The notes beneath the pieces were generated by a model. The model did not search any database, was not told the DNA's origin, and saw only the letters and a program-made list of their open reading frames with translations. A stretch of DNA of 64,000 nt. Origin: Salinibacterium sp. PAMC 21357. Its GTDB lineage: Bacteria; Actinomycetota; Actinomycetes; Actinomycetales; Microbacteriaceae. The position numbers and the translations under genes were made by a program. Shown here one piece after another: positions 50,764 through 59,685 of this stretch; positions within the stretch are counted from its first letter, which is position 1; every line of letters starts with the position of its first letter. The stretch lies in NCBI RefSeq assembly GCF_000247645.1, contig NZ_AHWA01000005.1:372001-436000 (forward strand). Reading direction: 5' to 3'.

Positions 50764-51893
50764 TTGACACCGCCCCCAGCGAAGGCACAGCGCCGCAACA
50801 CAACGCAATGCTCGCCAATCTCACCACCATCAAGGTAGGAGGGCCAGCACACACGCTGCTTCGTCCCGCCACTGAGAAAGAACTTCTCGCGACCATGCGA
50901 GACGTGTGGCAGCGAGGTGACGAATGGCTGCTCATTGGGGGCGGCTCCAACATGGTTATTAGCGACGAAGGATTCGATGGCACCGTCATCCACATCGCTA
51001 CCCGTGGCATTCAACTCGTCGCGCAGACCGAGACCTCGCTCACCCTTCGAGTGCAAGCCGGAGAATCGTGGGATGCGCTGGTGGCGCGCCTCGTTTCACG
51101 CGGGTGGGCAGGGCTCGAAGCGCTCAGCGGCATCCCCGGATCGGTGGGCGCAGCCCCCATCCAGAACATCGGCGCCTACGGTCAAGAGGTCGCCAGCGCG
51201 CTCGACGGCATCGACTTTCTCGACTACGACAACAGTGAATTCGTTCACCTCACGACCGCCGAACTCGAACTTGGTTATCGCAACTCTGTGATCAAAGAGG
51301 GTCGCACGGGTGTTGTTCTCGCCGCGTATTTCACCCTGACGGCCTCGCCCGAGAGCACCGTGCAGTACCAACAGCTCGCGACCGCACTCGGCGTGAGCAT
51401 CGGCGACCGCGTGCCTGTGCAGCAGGTGCGTGACACCGTGCTCGCACTTCGAGCATCCAAAGCAATGGTGCTCGACCCCAACGAACCTGACTCGACCAGT
51501 TGCGGCTCGTTCTTCACCAACCCGATCGTTCCCGAACACATTGCCCGTGCTCTTCCCGCGGATGCCCCACGCTGGGTAATCGATGATGAGCCTGTTGTCG
51601 ACGTTGCGGTTCCGCTCGGCGAAGAGCCCGCTCCGCCGCCCGTGCCCAAACCGCGCCTCGTTAAACTCAGTGCTGCGTGGCTCATCGAGAATTCTGGCGT
51701 CAAGAAGGGCTTTCGGCTGCCCGGCTCCCGCGCGGCCGTCTCCACTAAGCACAGCCTGGCGATCGTCAACCGCACCGGGGCCGACGCCGCGGAGGTCGCG
51801 GAGCTCGCCCGCTATATCGGGGCGCGTGTGCTCAGCCGGTACGGCATCCACTTGCAGCCCGAGCCTGTCGCTGTCGGAGTCGAGCTGGTCTAG
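50760..51893 (+). CDS. murB: UDP-N-acetylmuramate dehydrogenase
   Basis: A 377-residue FAD enzyme making UDP-N-acetylmuramate in peptidoglycan synthesis. FAD-binding motifs: TTIKVGGPAHTLLRPA, LLIGGGSNMVISDEGFDGTV and LSGIPGSVGAAPIQNIGAYG. The active site is marked by GYRNSVIK and SCGSFFTNP (catalytic Ser). The sequence is of the longer type I class, as in other actinobacteria. Its start overlaps hadB by four bases. Confidence 0.96.
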   Translation: MIDTAPSEGTAPQHNAMLANLTTIKVGGPAHTLLRPATEKELLATMRDVWQRGDEWLLIGGGSNMVISDEGFDGTVIHIATRGIQLVAQTETSLTLRVQAGESWDALVARLVSRGWAGLEALSGIPGSVGAAPIQNIGAYGQEVASALDGIDFLDYDNSEFVHLTTAELELGYRNSVIKEGRTGVVLAAYFTLTASPESTVQYQQLATALGVSIGDRVPVQQVRDTVLALRASKAMVLDPNEPDSTSCGSFFTNPIVPEHIARALPADAPRWVIDDEPVVDVAVPLGEEPAPPPVPKPRLVKLSAAWLIENSGVKKGFRLPGSRAAVSTKHSLAIVNRTGADAAEVAELARYIGARVLSRYGIHLQPEPVAVGVELV

Positions 51894-51972
51894 CTGCTCT
51901 AACCGGCGAACTTTCCCGCTGGCCGCCAACGCGCGCTGGCCAAGTTGCTGCGTGTCAGCTGCCTGAAAGACG

Positions 51973-53145
51973 CTACTGCGCTCTATTGCGGGCTGCGTGA
52001 TCGAGCGCCCTAGTGATTTGGCTAAAGCTCCACAACCATGTGAGCTCAACCGGGCCGCGGTCGAAGCGCTTCAGCCAGAGAGACGAAGCGGCGCTAACGA
52101 GCACAACAACAATCAGATAGACGAGGATCGTCGCCGGAACGCGCGCTACCGGATCGAGCTGGGATGCCAGCCCGAACCCCCACCCGTAGCAGATGACGGA
52201 CGCGATAATGTTCTGCAGCACGTACGAACTGAGGGCTGTTCGACCCACATCGCGAACGCGTCTGCCCACAAAGCCGCGACGTGGTCGAGCAGCAACGAAC
52301 TCGACAACAAGCGCGAGCAACCCCATCGCCACTAGTGGCGCAGTACCGTAGCGCGTGAAGATCAGGCCGGCAACATCTCCGGCGAGCCCGATGGTCAAGT
52401 CGAGAACGAAGGCGAATGCTCCGATGACCATCAGTGCGCGTCTGAGCGAGCGGCCTGCGGGCTCAAGAACACCTCGGCGCACTAAGAAGGCGCCGAACAG
52501 AAACATAGCGATGGACAGTGCGGTGATGAACACAGGCTCCAGCCGAAAAATCACCACGTTGTCGAGCCGAAAGATGACCAAATCGAACCAAGTGCCGTCG
52601 GCGTAAGGGTTCGGCTCGAGAGGCTGCCGATTCGGGCTAATCGACGACATCGCAACCACCGCCGTCAGGCCGGTGAGAAGCAAGAGATGAAGGCTGGCGG
52701 CGACGATCATCCAGATTCGCTGAGCGCGCTCAGTGGTAACCAATAGGTAGGCAACCACCATGCCGGTGACCGCGTATCCCATGAGCACATCGAACTCCAC
52801 GACGAGAACAAAATGAAGAATGCCGTCGACCAGAAGTATCGCTGCACGCCAGGGATACCGACCGGGCCAAGCGCGGCCTGCTTTGATCGCCGATCGTCGC
52901 TGCAGTTCGAGGCCTACTCCAAACAAGAGCGTAAGCAGTCCGAGAAACTTGCCCTGGGCAAGTTGTTGCAGCACTGACTCGACCGCAGCCCACGCTGCCG
53001 GCGTTACGGCAACGGTCGAGTCCTCCAAGTACCCGATGAACCCTTCGGGGTTGGTAAAGATCCAGATATTTGTTGCGAGTGTTCCCAAGATCGCGATTCC
53101 GCGGAGCAAATCGAGCGATTCATATCGCGCGGCAGTGGCTGACAT
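51973..53145 (-). CDS. DUF418 family membrane protein
   Basis: A 390-residue polytopic protein with about ten hydrophobic segments. The N-terminal YESLDLLRGIAILGTLATNI and the C-terminal VGRTALSSYVLQNIIASVIC, then YGWGFGLAS, are DUF418 signatures. It is distantly like membrane acyltransferases. Start: the ATG at 53145 is preceded on its strand by TAGGTT 7 bases upstream (leaderless type), whereas a longer frame to 53217 has no signal. Convergent with murB. Function unknown. Confidence 0.85.
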   Translation of the reverse strand: MSATAARYESLDLLRGIAILGTLATNIWIFTNPEGFIGYLEDSTVAVTPAAWAAVESVLQQLAQGKFLGLLTLLFGVGLELQRRSAIKAGRAWPGRYPWRAAILLVDGILHFVLVVEFDVLMGYAVTGMVVAYLLVTTERAQRIWMIVAASLHLLLLTGLTAVVAMSSISPNRQPLEPNPYADGTWFDLVIFRLDNVVIFRLEPVFITALSIAMFLFGAFLVRRGVLEPAGRSLRRALMVIGAFAFVLDLTIGLAGDVAGLIFTRYGTAPLVAMGLLALVVEFVAARPRRGFVGRRVRDVGRTALSSYVLQNIIASVICYGWGFGLASQLDPVARVPATILVYLIVVVLVSAASSLWLKRFDRGPVELTWLWSFSQITRALDHAARNRAQ

Positions 53146-53250
53146 GCTGGATAACCTACCCACTGCAAGGGGCGCGGATGCGGTGCCACTCGCTAAAGGC
53201 TGAGAAATTGTCGGCATGGCGTGGTTGCGGCAATCCCGGCGGATGAACTC

Positions 53251-53871
53251 TCAGGGCAGCAGCCCCAGCTCCATCGCCTTCGTCACCGCCCGCGTGCGGT
53301 CTTTCACGTCGAGCTTTTCGAACACGTGGATGAGATGAGTTTTCACCGTTGCTTCGCTCACAAATAGGGCGGCAGCAATCTTTCGGTTGCTGTTGCCGGC
53401 GGCCACGAGGGCCAACACCTGGGTTTCGCGCTCGCTGAGCGAGACCTTCGCGGGCTCGCGCATGCGGTTCACGAGTAGCGCCGCAATCGACGGTGCCAGC
53501 GCAACATCGCCGCGGGCGACCGAACGCAGCCCCGCCAAAATCTCTTCTTGCGGTGCAGCCTTCAGCAGATAGCCGCTCGCGCCCGCTTCAATCGCGGTCA
53601 GGATGTTTTCGTCGGATTCGTAGGTGGTCAAGATGACGACGCGGGCGTCAGGCCGCGCGGCCATGATTTGCGCGGTCGCTTCTGCCCCTCCGAGTCCGGG
53701 CATGCGCAGATCCATGAGCACTACGTCGGGGGAGAGCTGTGTGGCCAGGGCAACTGCCTCGGCGCCGTCGCCGGCTTCGCCGACCACGTCGATGTCATCC
53801 GCTGCCCCGAGGAGGCCCACGATTCCGCTGCGCACAATGGGGTGATCGTCAGCTACTACTACGCGGATCAT
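53251..53871 (-). CDS. NarL/FixJ-family response regulator
   Basis: A 206-residue two-component regulator. The receiver domain (1-120) has DDHPIVRSG with the acidic pair, phospho-acceptor Asp in VLMDLRMPGLGG (near 54), Thr in ILTTYESDE and Lys in YLLKAAPQ. The LuxR-type helix-turn-helix (about 140-200) reads LSERETQVLALVAAGNSNRK, then IAAALFVSEATVKTHLIHVF. It overlaps the kinase stop by four bases and is the last gene of the ABC-kinase-regulator operon, which it probably controls. Confidence 0.95.
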   Translation of the reverse strand: MIRVVVADDHPIVRSGIVGLLGAADDIDVVGEAGDGAEAVALATQLSPDVVLMDLRMPGLGGAEATAQIMAARPDARVVILTTYESDENILTAIEAGASGYLLKAAPQEEILAGLRSVARGDVALAPSIAALLVNRMREPAKVSLSERETQVLALVAAGNSNRKIAAALFVSEATVKTHLIHVFEKLDVKDRTRAVTKAMELGLLP

Positions 53872-55021
53872 GCGGGCACTTCTCTCGGAATGGTGGCGCG
53901 CACCGTGGTGCCAGCGCCAGAACTGTCGATGTCGAGGCGGCCGCTGACGAGCGCCAAACGTTCCCCCATGCCTTCGAGCCCGAAGCCGGTGCGTGCAGAA
54001 GAGGGGTCGAATCCGGAGCCGTTATCGGTCACCGACAGAGTCAATTCACCGCTGTTTGTCGCGACCGCGATGATTGCTGTGGTGGCATCGGCGTGCTTGC
54101 GCACATTGGCCAGTGCTTCTTGGGCGCAACGCAAGACGACCACCTCCATTTCCCGTTCGAGTGCGGGCAGCGGGCCCGCATCCACCGAGACTGTCAGCTG
54201 AGTTTCGCGGCTGTAGCGTTCTGCCAGCCGTTCTAGAGCGCTAGTGATTCCTTCGCCGGTGAGACAACCGGGGCGGATGCCGCCACCAGCGCCCGCGTTT
54301 CCGCGAGTGCGGCGCGGGCACTGCCTTCGATCAGCTCAAGCTGTTTGGCTGCGGCGGCAGTGTTGTTGTTGTCCAGTTCGCGCTGAGCTCTTTGGGCTAC
54401 GAGCACGAGCCCGGTGAGGTCTTGCGCGATGGTGTCGTGGATCTCGCGGGCGAGCCGCTCTCGTTCGCTGGAGACTCCGGCATCCCGACTGATGGCAGCG
54501 AGTTCGTCGCGGGTGGATTGCAGTTCGAGAACCAGGTCTTGGCGTTGATCGCTGAGCTTCGAGATCTGGGTGATCCAGAGGCCCAGCGCAAGGCTGAAGA
54601 TAAGGGAGAGCGCGGTGACGGTGCCGCTGTAAAGAAGAGCGCTCGCGCTGAGCCCCATGCTGATGACTGAGCCGACTCCCACGGAGAGGGCGAGTACAAC
54701 GTTGCTGATGATGGCGTTTCTGGTGCGTTCGGAGACCACCCACACGAGCGGGTAGGCGAGTGCCTGCAGCGTCGCCATGATCGGCATGAACGAAACGCCG
54801 GTGCCGACGGCGATGACCAGTACGGTCACGAAGACGAAGGCTGCAGTTCGGCTGGTGTGTGATCGGATGCCGACCGTGAACCACGCGAGGCCGAACGTTG
54901 CGAGTGCTACCCCGGCTCCGATCCGATCGTCGAGGCCGTAGCCGCTCGAGCCGACAATGAGCGCTGCCATGATCGTCGTGGTGACGATCACGGCAGCGCT
55001 CATCCAGCGAACGAATCCCAT
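53868..55021 (-). pseudogene. NarL-type sensor histidine kinase, broken by one missing base
   Basis: The frame from 55021 encodes a membrane-sensor part (five or six hydrophobic segments, residues 5-160), a coiled linker and the HisKA_3 box SERERLAREIHDTIAQDLTG, then stops at TAG 54235-54233. The missing remainder continues at once in another frame as ERLAERYSRETQLTVSVDAG. This runs into a complete HATPase_c domain (ALANVRKHADATTAIIAVAT, then DNGSGFDPSSARTGFGL, then GMGERL) that ends at 53868. Adding one base near 54234 (for example TTA for TA) restores a 384-residue kinase. It is probably either a recent null mutation or a sequence error, since every motif is intact on both sides. Confidence 0.88.
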
Positions 55022-55903
55022 TTAGCTATCCTTGCGGATCCAGCGGAAGGTGATGCGCGTCATGATGAGGCCAACCACTAACCAGAGGCCGGTCGCGATA
55101 GCAACGCCGGGCAGGTTCCAGCTTTCGGCCTGTTCCATGACTTCGAAACTCGCGGGCAGGAACACTTCGCGCATTCCCTGCGCCATCCATTTGAGCGGGA
55201 AGATGCTGGCGAAATTTTGCAGCCACTCGGGCAGCATCGAGAAGCCGAGGTACACCCCGGAGATGAACTGCAGCACGAGGGCTACAGGAATGACGACGGC
55301 GGTGGCGCTTTTTCCACTGCGGGGCAGCGCGCTCAGAGCGATTCCGAGAACGGCGGATGTCGTGACTCCGAGCACGAACACCCACGCGAAGGTCACCCAT
55401 TTGCTGGGCTCGCTCGGCAACTCAACATCGAAGGCGACGCTCGCGATCACAATCACCAGGGTGGCCTGCAGCACACCGGTGACGAATACTTGCCCGATCT
55501 TTCCGATGAAGTAGCTCATCACCGGCAAGGGTGTTCCGGCGAGGCGTTTAAGGGTTCCGTCGCTGCGTTCCATCGCGATGTCGATGGCCATATTTTGCAG
55601 GCCGCTGAGCAGCAGGCCGGCGGCGATCATCCCGGGCAGGTAGAAGGCCGCAGCGGTGAGCGGCTCGTCCTCGGTGCCGAAATTTTGTTCGCTGAATGCC
55701 ACCGCGAAGATAGTAAGCATCACGACGGGGAACAGGAAGGTGAAGAAAACCGAGTCGCCTTGGCGAAAATAACCGCGCACTTCGAGGAGGATGCGGCTGA
55801 AGCCCAACTTCAGGCTGCGACCGATGCCGAGGCCGAAGCTGGGTGCACCGCCCGGGTGGGGTGCGATCGCTTGCGAGTTGCTAGTGCTGGTGGTGGTACT
55901 CAT
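55022..55903 (-). CDS. ABC-2 type transporter permease
   Basis: A 293-residue membrane protein with six predicted segments. It has the ABC-2 pattern SVFFTFLFPVVMLTIFAVAF, then AAFYLPGMIAAGLLLSGLQN, then ERSDGTLKRLAGTPLPVMSY, which is typical of DrrB-like drug or lipid exporters. It overlaps the ATPase stop by four bases and is followed directly by the kinase (TAA then ATG). With the ATPase it should form an exporter under the control of the adjacent two-component system. Confidence 0.92.
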   Translation of the reverse strand: MSTTTSTSNSQAIAPHPGGAPSFGLGIGRSLKLGFSRILLEVRGYFRQGDSVFFTFLFPVVMLTIFAVAFSEQNFGTEDEPLTAAAFYLPGMIAAGLLLSGLQNMAIDIAMERSDGTLKRLAGTPLPVMSYFIGKIGQVFVTGVLQATLVIVIASVAFDVELPSEPSKWVTFAWVFVLGVTTSAVLGIALSALPRSGKSATAVVIPVALVLQFISGVYLGFSMLPEWLQNFASIFPLKWMAQGMREVFLPASFEVMEQAESWNLPGVAIATGLWLVVGLIMTRITFRWIRKDS

Positions 55904-56793
55904 CGTGCGTTCTCCACTTCGCGGGCGTGCGCGTGGTCAGAGACCAGTTGCAGATAAATGTCTTCGAGGCTGGGGCGCACAATTTCGAGCCCAGCTGGTT
56001 CAGCGCCGGCCGCCATCAGTGATGCGACGACAGCTCCGGGGGAGTGCGTGCGTTCTTCGTGCACGGCGCCGCGCCCGGTCGCGGTGTCAGAATCGCGCCA
56101 ACGCACGATGGGCGTGCGAGCTTCTTGCCCACCAATCTCATCAATCGCACCGATGTCGATCATCTTTCCGCCCGCAATCACTCCGGCCCGGTCGCCCAAT
56201 TGCGCTGCCTCGTCGAGGTAGTGGGTAGTGAGGAGGATGGTCGTGCCGTCCGCCTTGAGCGAGCGAATCAGCTGCCAAAACTGTTGACGAGCCTCAGGGT
56301 CAAAGCCCGTGGTTGGTTCGTCGAGAAAGAGAAGCTCGGGGTTGCCGATGATGCCGAGCGCGACATCCACTCGCCGACGTTGTCCACCAGATAGTTTGCG
56401 GATGAGGGTGCCCGCTTTTTCTTCGAGCCCCACCGAGGCGATGACCTCATCAACCTTGCGCGGGTTGGGGTAGTACCCAGCAAAGTGAGTGAGCTGCTCG
56501 CGCACGGTCACGTTGCCGCTTTCGCCGCTTGACTGCAGCACGATGCCGAGGCGGGCCTTCCAGTCGAGCCTGCCTTTGCCCGGATCGACGCCGAGCACCT
56601 TCACGGAGCCGCCGGTGCGATCACGGTAGCCCTCCAAGATCTCAATGGTTGTCGACTTGCCGGCGCCGTTGGGGCCCAGCAGGGCGAAGGTTTCGCCGCG
56701 CTGAATCTCAAAACTGACAGAGTCAACAGCGGCAAAGGAGCCGTAAGTTTTGCGCAGATCTTCGACCTGCACAACGGGAGCGGTGGTGTTCAT
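55900..56793 (-). CDS. ABC transporter ATP-binding protein (DrrA-like)
   Basis: A 297-residue ABC ATPase. Walker A LLGPNGAGKST, Q-loop LQSSGESGNVTVREQL, signature KLSGGQRRRVDVALGI, Walker B LLFLDEPTTGFDP and the H-loop TTHYLDEA are all intact. A C-terminal extension of about 80 residues follows, as in DrrA-type exporters. First gene of the operon ATPase-permease-kinase-regulator. Its upstream region contains a 16-bp palindrome. Confidence 0.94.
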   Translation of the reverse strand: MNTTAPVVQVEDLRKTYGSFAAVDSVSFEIQRGETFALLGPNGAGKSTTIEILEGYRDRTGGSVKVLGVDPGKGRLDWKARLGIVLQSSGESGNVTVREQLTHFAGYYPNPRKVDEVIASVGLEEKAGTLIRKLSGGQRRRVDVALGIIGNPELLFLDEPTTGFDPEARQQFWQLIRSLKADGTTILLTTHYLDEAAQLGDRAGVIAGGKMIDIGAIDEIGGQEARTPIVRWRDSDTATGRGAVHEERTHSPGAVVASLMAAGAEPAGLEIVRPSLEDIYLQLVSDHAHAREVENAR

Positions 56794-56850
56794 GCTTCTA
56801 TCGTCGCTTGTCTGGGCACGCTGCGACAGGTGCAGACGGTTAGAGGGCTG

Positions 56851-56866
56851 TCAACCGATCGGTTGA
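56851..56866. promoter_or_regulatory. 16-bp perfect palindrome between divergent genes
   Basis: TCAACCGATCGGTTGA is perfect over its whole length and lies 58 bases upstream of the ABC ATPase gene and 86 bases from the divergent lipoprotein gene. It has the form of a TetR-family operator. No TetR gene is in the window, so the binding protein would be encoded elsewhere or be the local response regulator. Confidence 0.6.
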
Positions 56867-56951
56867 TGGACGGTATCGTCCCGCATGCGGCCGCCACGAT
56901 ACCGCCGCGCAGGGTGATCGAGTCTTCAGCCAACCCCGGTAGCGTCGGCGT

Positions 56952-57416
56952 ATGACGTCGCCAGTAAAATCTCGCACCTTTTCTGTTGCAGCGCTCGCGC
57001 TCGCCGTGACTTTCGCTGTGACCGGATGCTCGGCCGCCAGCACCTCGAGCGGCACGTCTGAACTCAGCTCGTCGCCGCCAGCCAGCTCAAGTTCTGACGC
57101 GGCCACGTTTTTCCCGGATGTCGAGGAGGTGCAGGTCACCGAATCTGGCACCAACACTTTCGACTTCGCGGTGACGATCAGTTCTGCTTATGACACCCCA
57201 CAGCAATATGCCGATGGCTGGCGCGTGCTGTCGCCCGATGGCGCCGTCTTGGGCGAGCACACGCTCACGCACGATCACGCCAGCGAGCAGCCGTTTACGC
57301 GCACTCAGTCGGGCGTAGAAATTCCTGACGGCATCACCGAGGTCACGGTCGAGGGTCGCGACCAGGCCAATGGTTATGGCGGAACCACCGTCACGGTCGA
57401 GTTGCCGGGTCGTTAG
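56952..57416 (+). CDS. Predicted lipoprotein of unknown function
   Basis: A 154-residue exported lipoprotein. The signal peptide ends in the lipobox AVTGCSA (Cys25), then a Ser/Thr-rich linker of about 30 residues and a small beta-rich domain (TNTFDFAVTISSAYDTPQQY, then TEVTVEGRDQANGYGGTTVT). The start is of the leaderless type: TAGCGT lies 6 bases before the ATG. It is divergent from the ABC-exporter operon and convergent with the HEAT-repeat gene, its stop lying 3 bases from that gene's end. Confidence 0.75.
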   Translation: MTSPVKSRTFSVAALALAVTFAVTGCSAASTSSGTSELSSSPPASSSSDAATFFPDVEEVQVTESGTNTFDFAVTISSAYDTPQQYADGWRVLSPDGAVLGEHTLTHDHASEQPFTRTQSGVEIPDGITEVTVEGRDQANGYGGTTVTVELPGR

Positions 57417-57419
57417 GCT

Positions 57420-58273
<854 letters not shown>

Positions 58274-58305
58274 CAAATTTCTCCACCGCCACGGAGGCGG
58301 CGCTG

Positions 58306-59502
58306 TTAGCTAAAAAGTTTCTGAAGGCGTTGAACGCCTTCGAGGAGCGCGTCGTCGCCGAGGGCGTAGGAGAGGCGGAGGTAACCGCTTGGCCCGAATG
58401 CTTCTCCGGGGATAACCGCAACTTCGGCCTTCTCGAGAATGAGGTCCGCCAGTTCGAGGCTCGTGGTTGGGGTGACGCCAGCCCATTCGCGGTTCAGTAG
58501 GCCGGAGACATCCGGGTACACATAGAACGCACCCTGCGGTGTCGGACAGTGCAAGCCCTCGATCTTGTTGAGCTCTGAGACCATGAGCTTGCGGCGGCGG
58601 TCGAAGGCGAGTCGCATTTCTTCCACAGCATCTTGCGGGCCAGTGAGGGCTTCGATGGCGGCGCGCTGCGAGATGTTGGAGACGTTGCTCGTGAGGTGCG
58701 ACTGCAGGTTCGCAGCCCCCTTCATAGCGTCGACGGGGCCGACCATCCAGCCGAGACGCCAGCCGGTCATGGAGTAGCTCTTGGCCACACCGTTCACGAG
58801 GATGGTGGTGTCGGCGAGCGCAGGAACAACCTCAACGATCGAAACGGCACGAATTCCGTCGTAAACGAGGTTTTGGTAGATGTCGTCGCTAATCACCCAG
58901 ATGCCGTGCTCGAGTGCCCATTCGCCGATGGCTTTGGTCTGCTCGGGGGTGTACACGGCACCGGTGGGGTTGGATGGCGAAACGAAGAGCAACACCTTGG
59001 TTTTGTCGGTGCGGGCAGCTTCGAGCTGTTCGACGGTGACGAGGTAACCCTGATCAGCACCCGCAAAGACCTCAACCATGGTGCCGCCGGCGAGCTTGAT
59101 CGCTTCAGGGTAAGTGGTCCAGTACGGGGTAGGAACGATTACTTCATCGCCCTGATCAACGAGCGTGGCAAACGCTTGATACACAGCCTGCTTGCCACCG
59201 TTGGTCACAACAACCTGGTTGATGCCGACCTCGAGGCCGCTATCGCGCAACGTCTTTGCGGCGATGGCTTCTCGCAGTTCGGGCAAGCCGGCTGCTGGCG
59301 TGTAGCGGTGGTTCTTGGGGTCGAGCACTGCCTTGGATGCCGCATCCACGATGTTCGCGGGCGTCGCGAAGTCTGGCTCGCCAGCCGCATAGCTGATGAT
59401 GGGCCGCCCGGCCGCGAGAAGCGACTTAGCTTTTGCGTCCACCTTGAGGGTGGCCGATTCGGCGATGGCGGAAATTCTGGCAGACAGGCGAGGTGAAGTC
59501 AC
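58306..59502 (-). CDS. aspC: Aspartate aminotransferase (class I/II, AspAT Ib type)
   Basis: A 398-residue PLP enzyme. Motifs: [12 protein letters not shown] (37-48), [36 protein letters not shown], and the Schiff-base Lys in [18 protein letters not shown] (near 241), then an Arg-containing [11 protein letters not shown] near the end. It converts aspartate and 2-oxoglutarate to oxaloacetate and glutamate. In actinobacteria it commonly lies close to the secE/nusG cluster, as here. Start ATG at 59502. Confidence 0.92.
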   Translation of the reverse strand: MTSPRLSARISAIAESATLKVDAKAKSLLAAGRPIISYAAGEPDFATPANIVDAASKAVLDPKNHRYTPAAGLPELREAIAAKTLRDSGLEVGINQVVVTNGGKQAVYQAFATLVDQGDEVIVPTPYWTTYPEAIKLAGGTMVEVFAGADQGYLVTVEQLEAARTDKTKVLLFVSPSNPTGAVYTPEQTKAIGEWALEHGIWVISDDIYQNLVYDGIRAVSIVEVVPALADTTILVNGVAKSYSMTGWRLGWMVGPVDAMKGAANLQSHLTSNVSNISQRAAIEALTGPQDAVEEMRLAFDRRRKLMVSELNKIEGLHCPTPQGAFYVYPDVSGLLNREWAGVTPTTSLELADLILEKAEVAVIPGEAFGPSGYLRLSYALGDDALLEGVQRLQKLFS

Positions 59503-59577
59503 CCGTCAAGTCTAGGGCTTCGCGAGGTCAAGTGCTCAGAGATTTCAGCCGCCGCACAGGCACACGCGCGCAAAAAC

Positions 59578-59609
59578 ATGCCCGCGCCGCGCGAACGCGG
59601 TGCGGGCAT
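59578..59609 (-). terminator. Rho-independent terminator
   Basis: ATGCCCGC (59578-59585) pairs with GCGGGCAT (59602-59609), with an inner CCGCG/CGCGG stem. On the minus strand the hairpin is followed by TGTTTTTG, so it can stop transcription leaving the LAYTG-protein gene before aspC. Confidence 0.75.
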
Positions 59610-59614
59610 AGAGA

Positions 59615-59660
59615 AGCGGCCGGAGCAGTGGTCCTGGGGGGACGACCAGCTCCGGCCGCT
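59615..59660. terminator. Second, longer hairpin behind the LAYTG-protein gene
   Basis: AGCGGCCGGAGC (59615-59626) pairs perfectly with GCTCCGGCCGCT (59649-59660); an inner TGGTC/GACCA stem (59629-59633/59644-59648) extends it. It begins 26 bases after the stop of the surface-protein gene and precedes the T-tract terminator, so two hairpins lie in tandem. Confidence 0.8.
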
Positions 59661-59685
59661 GTGAGTTATCTACGCAGTCCGAGAG

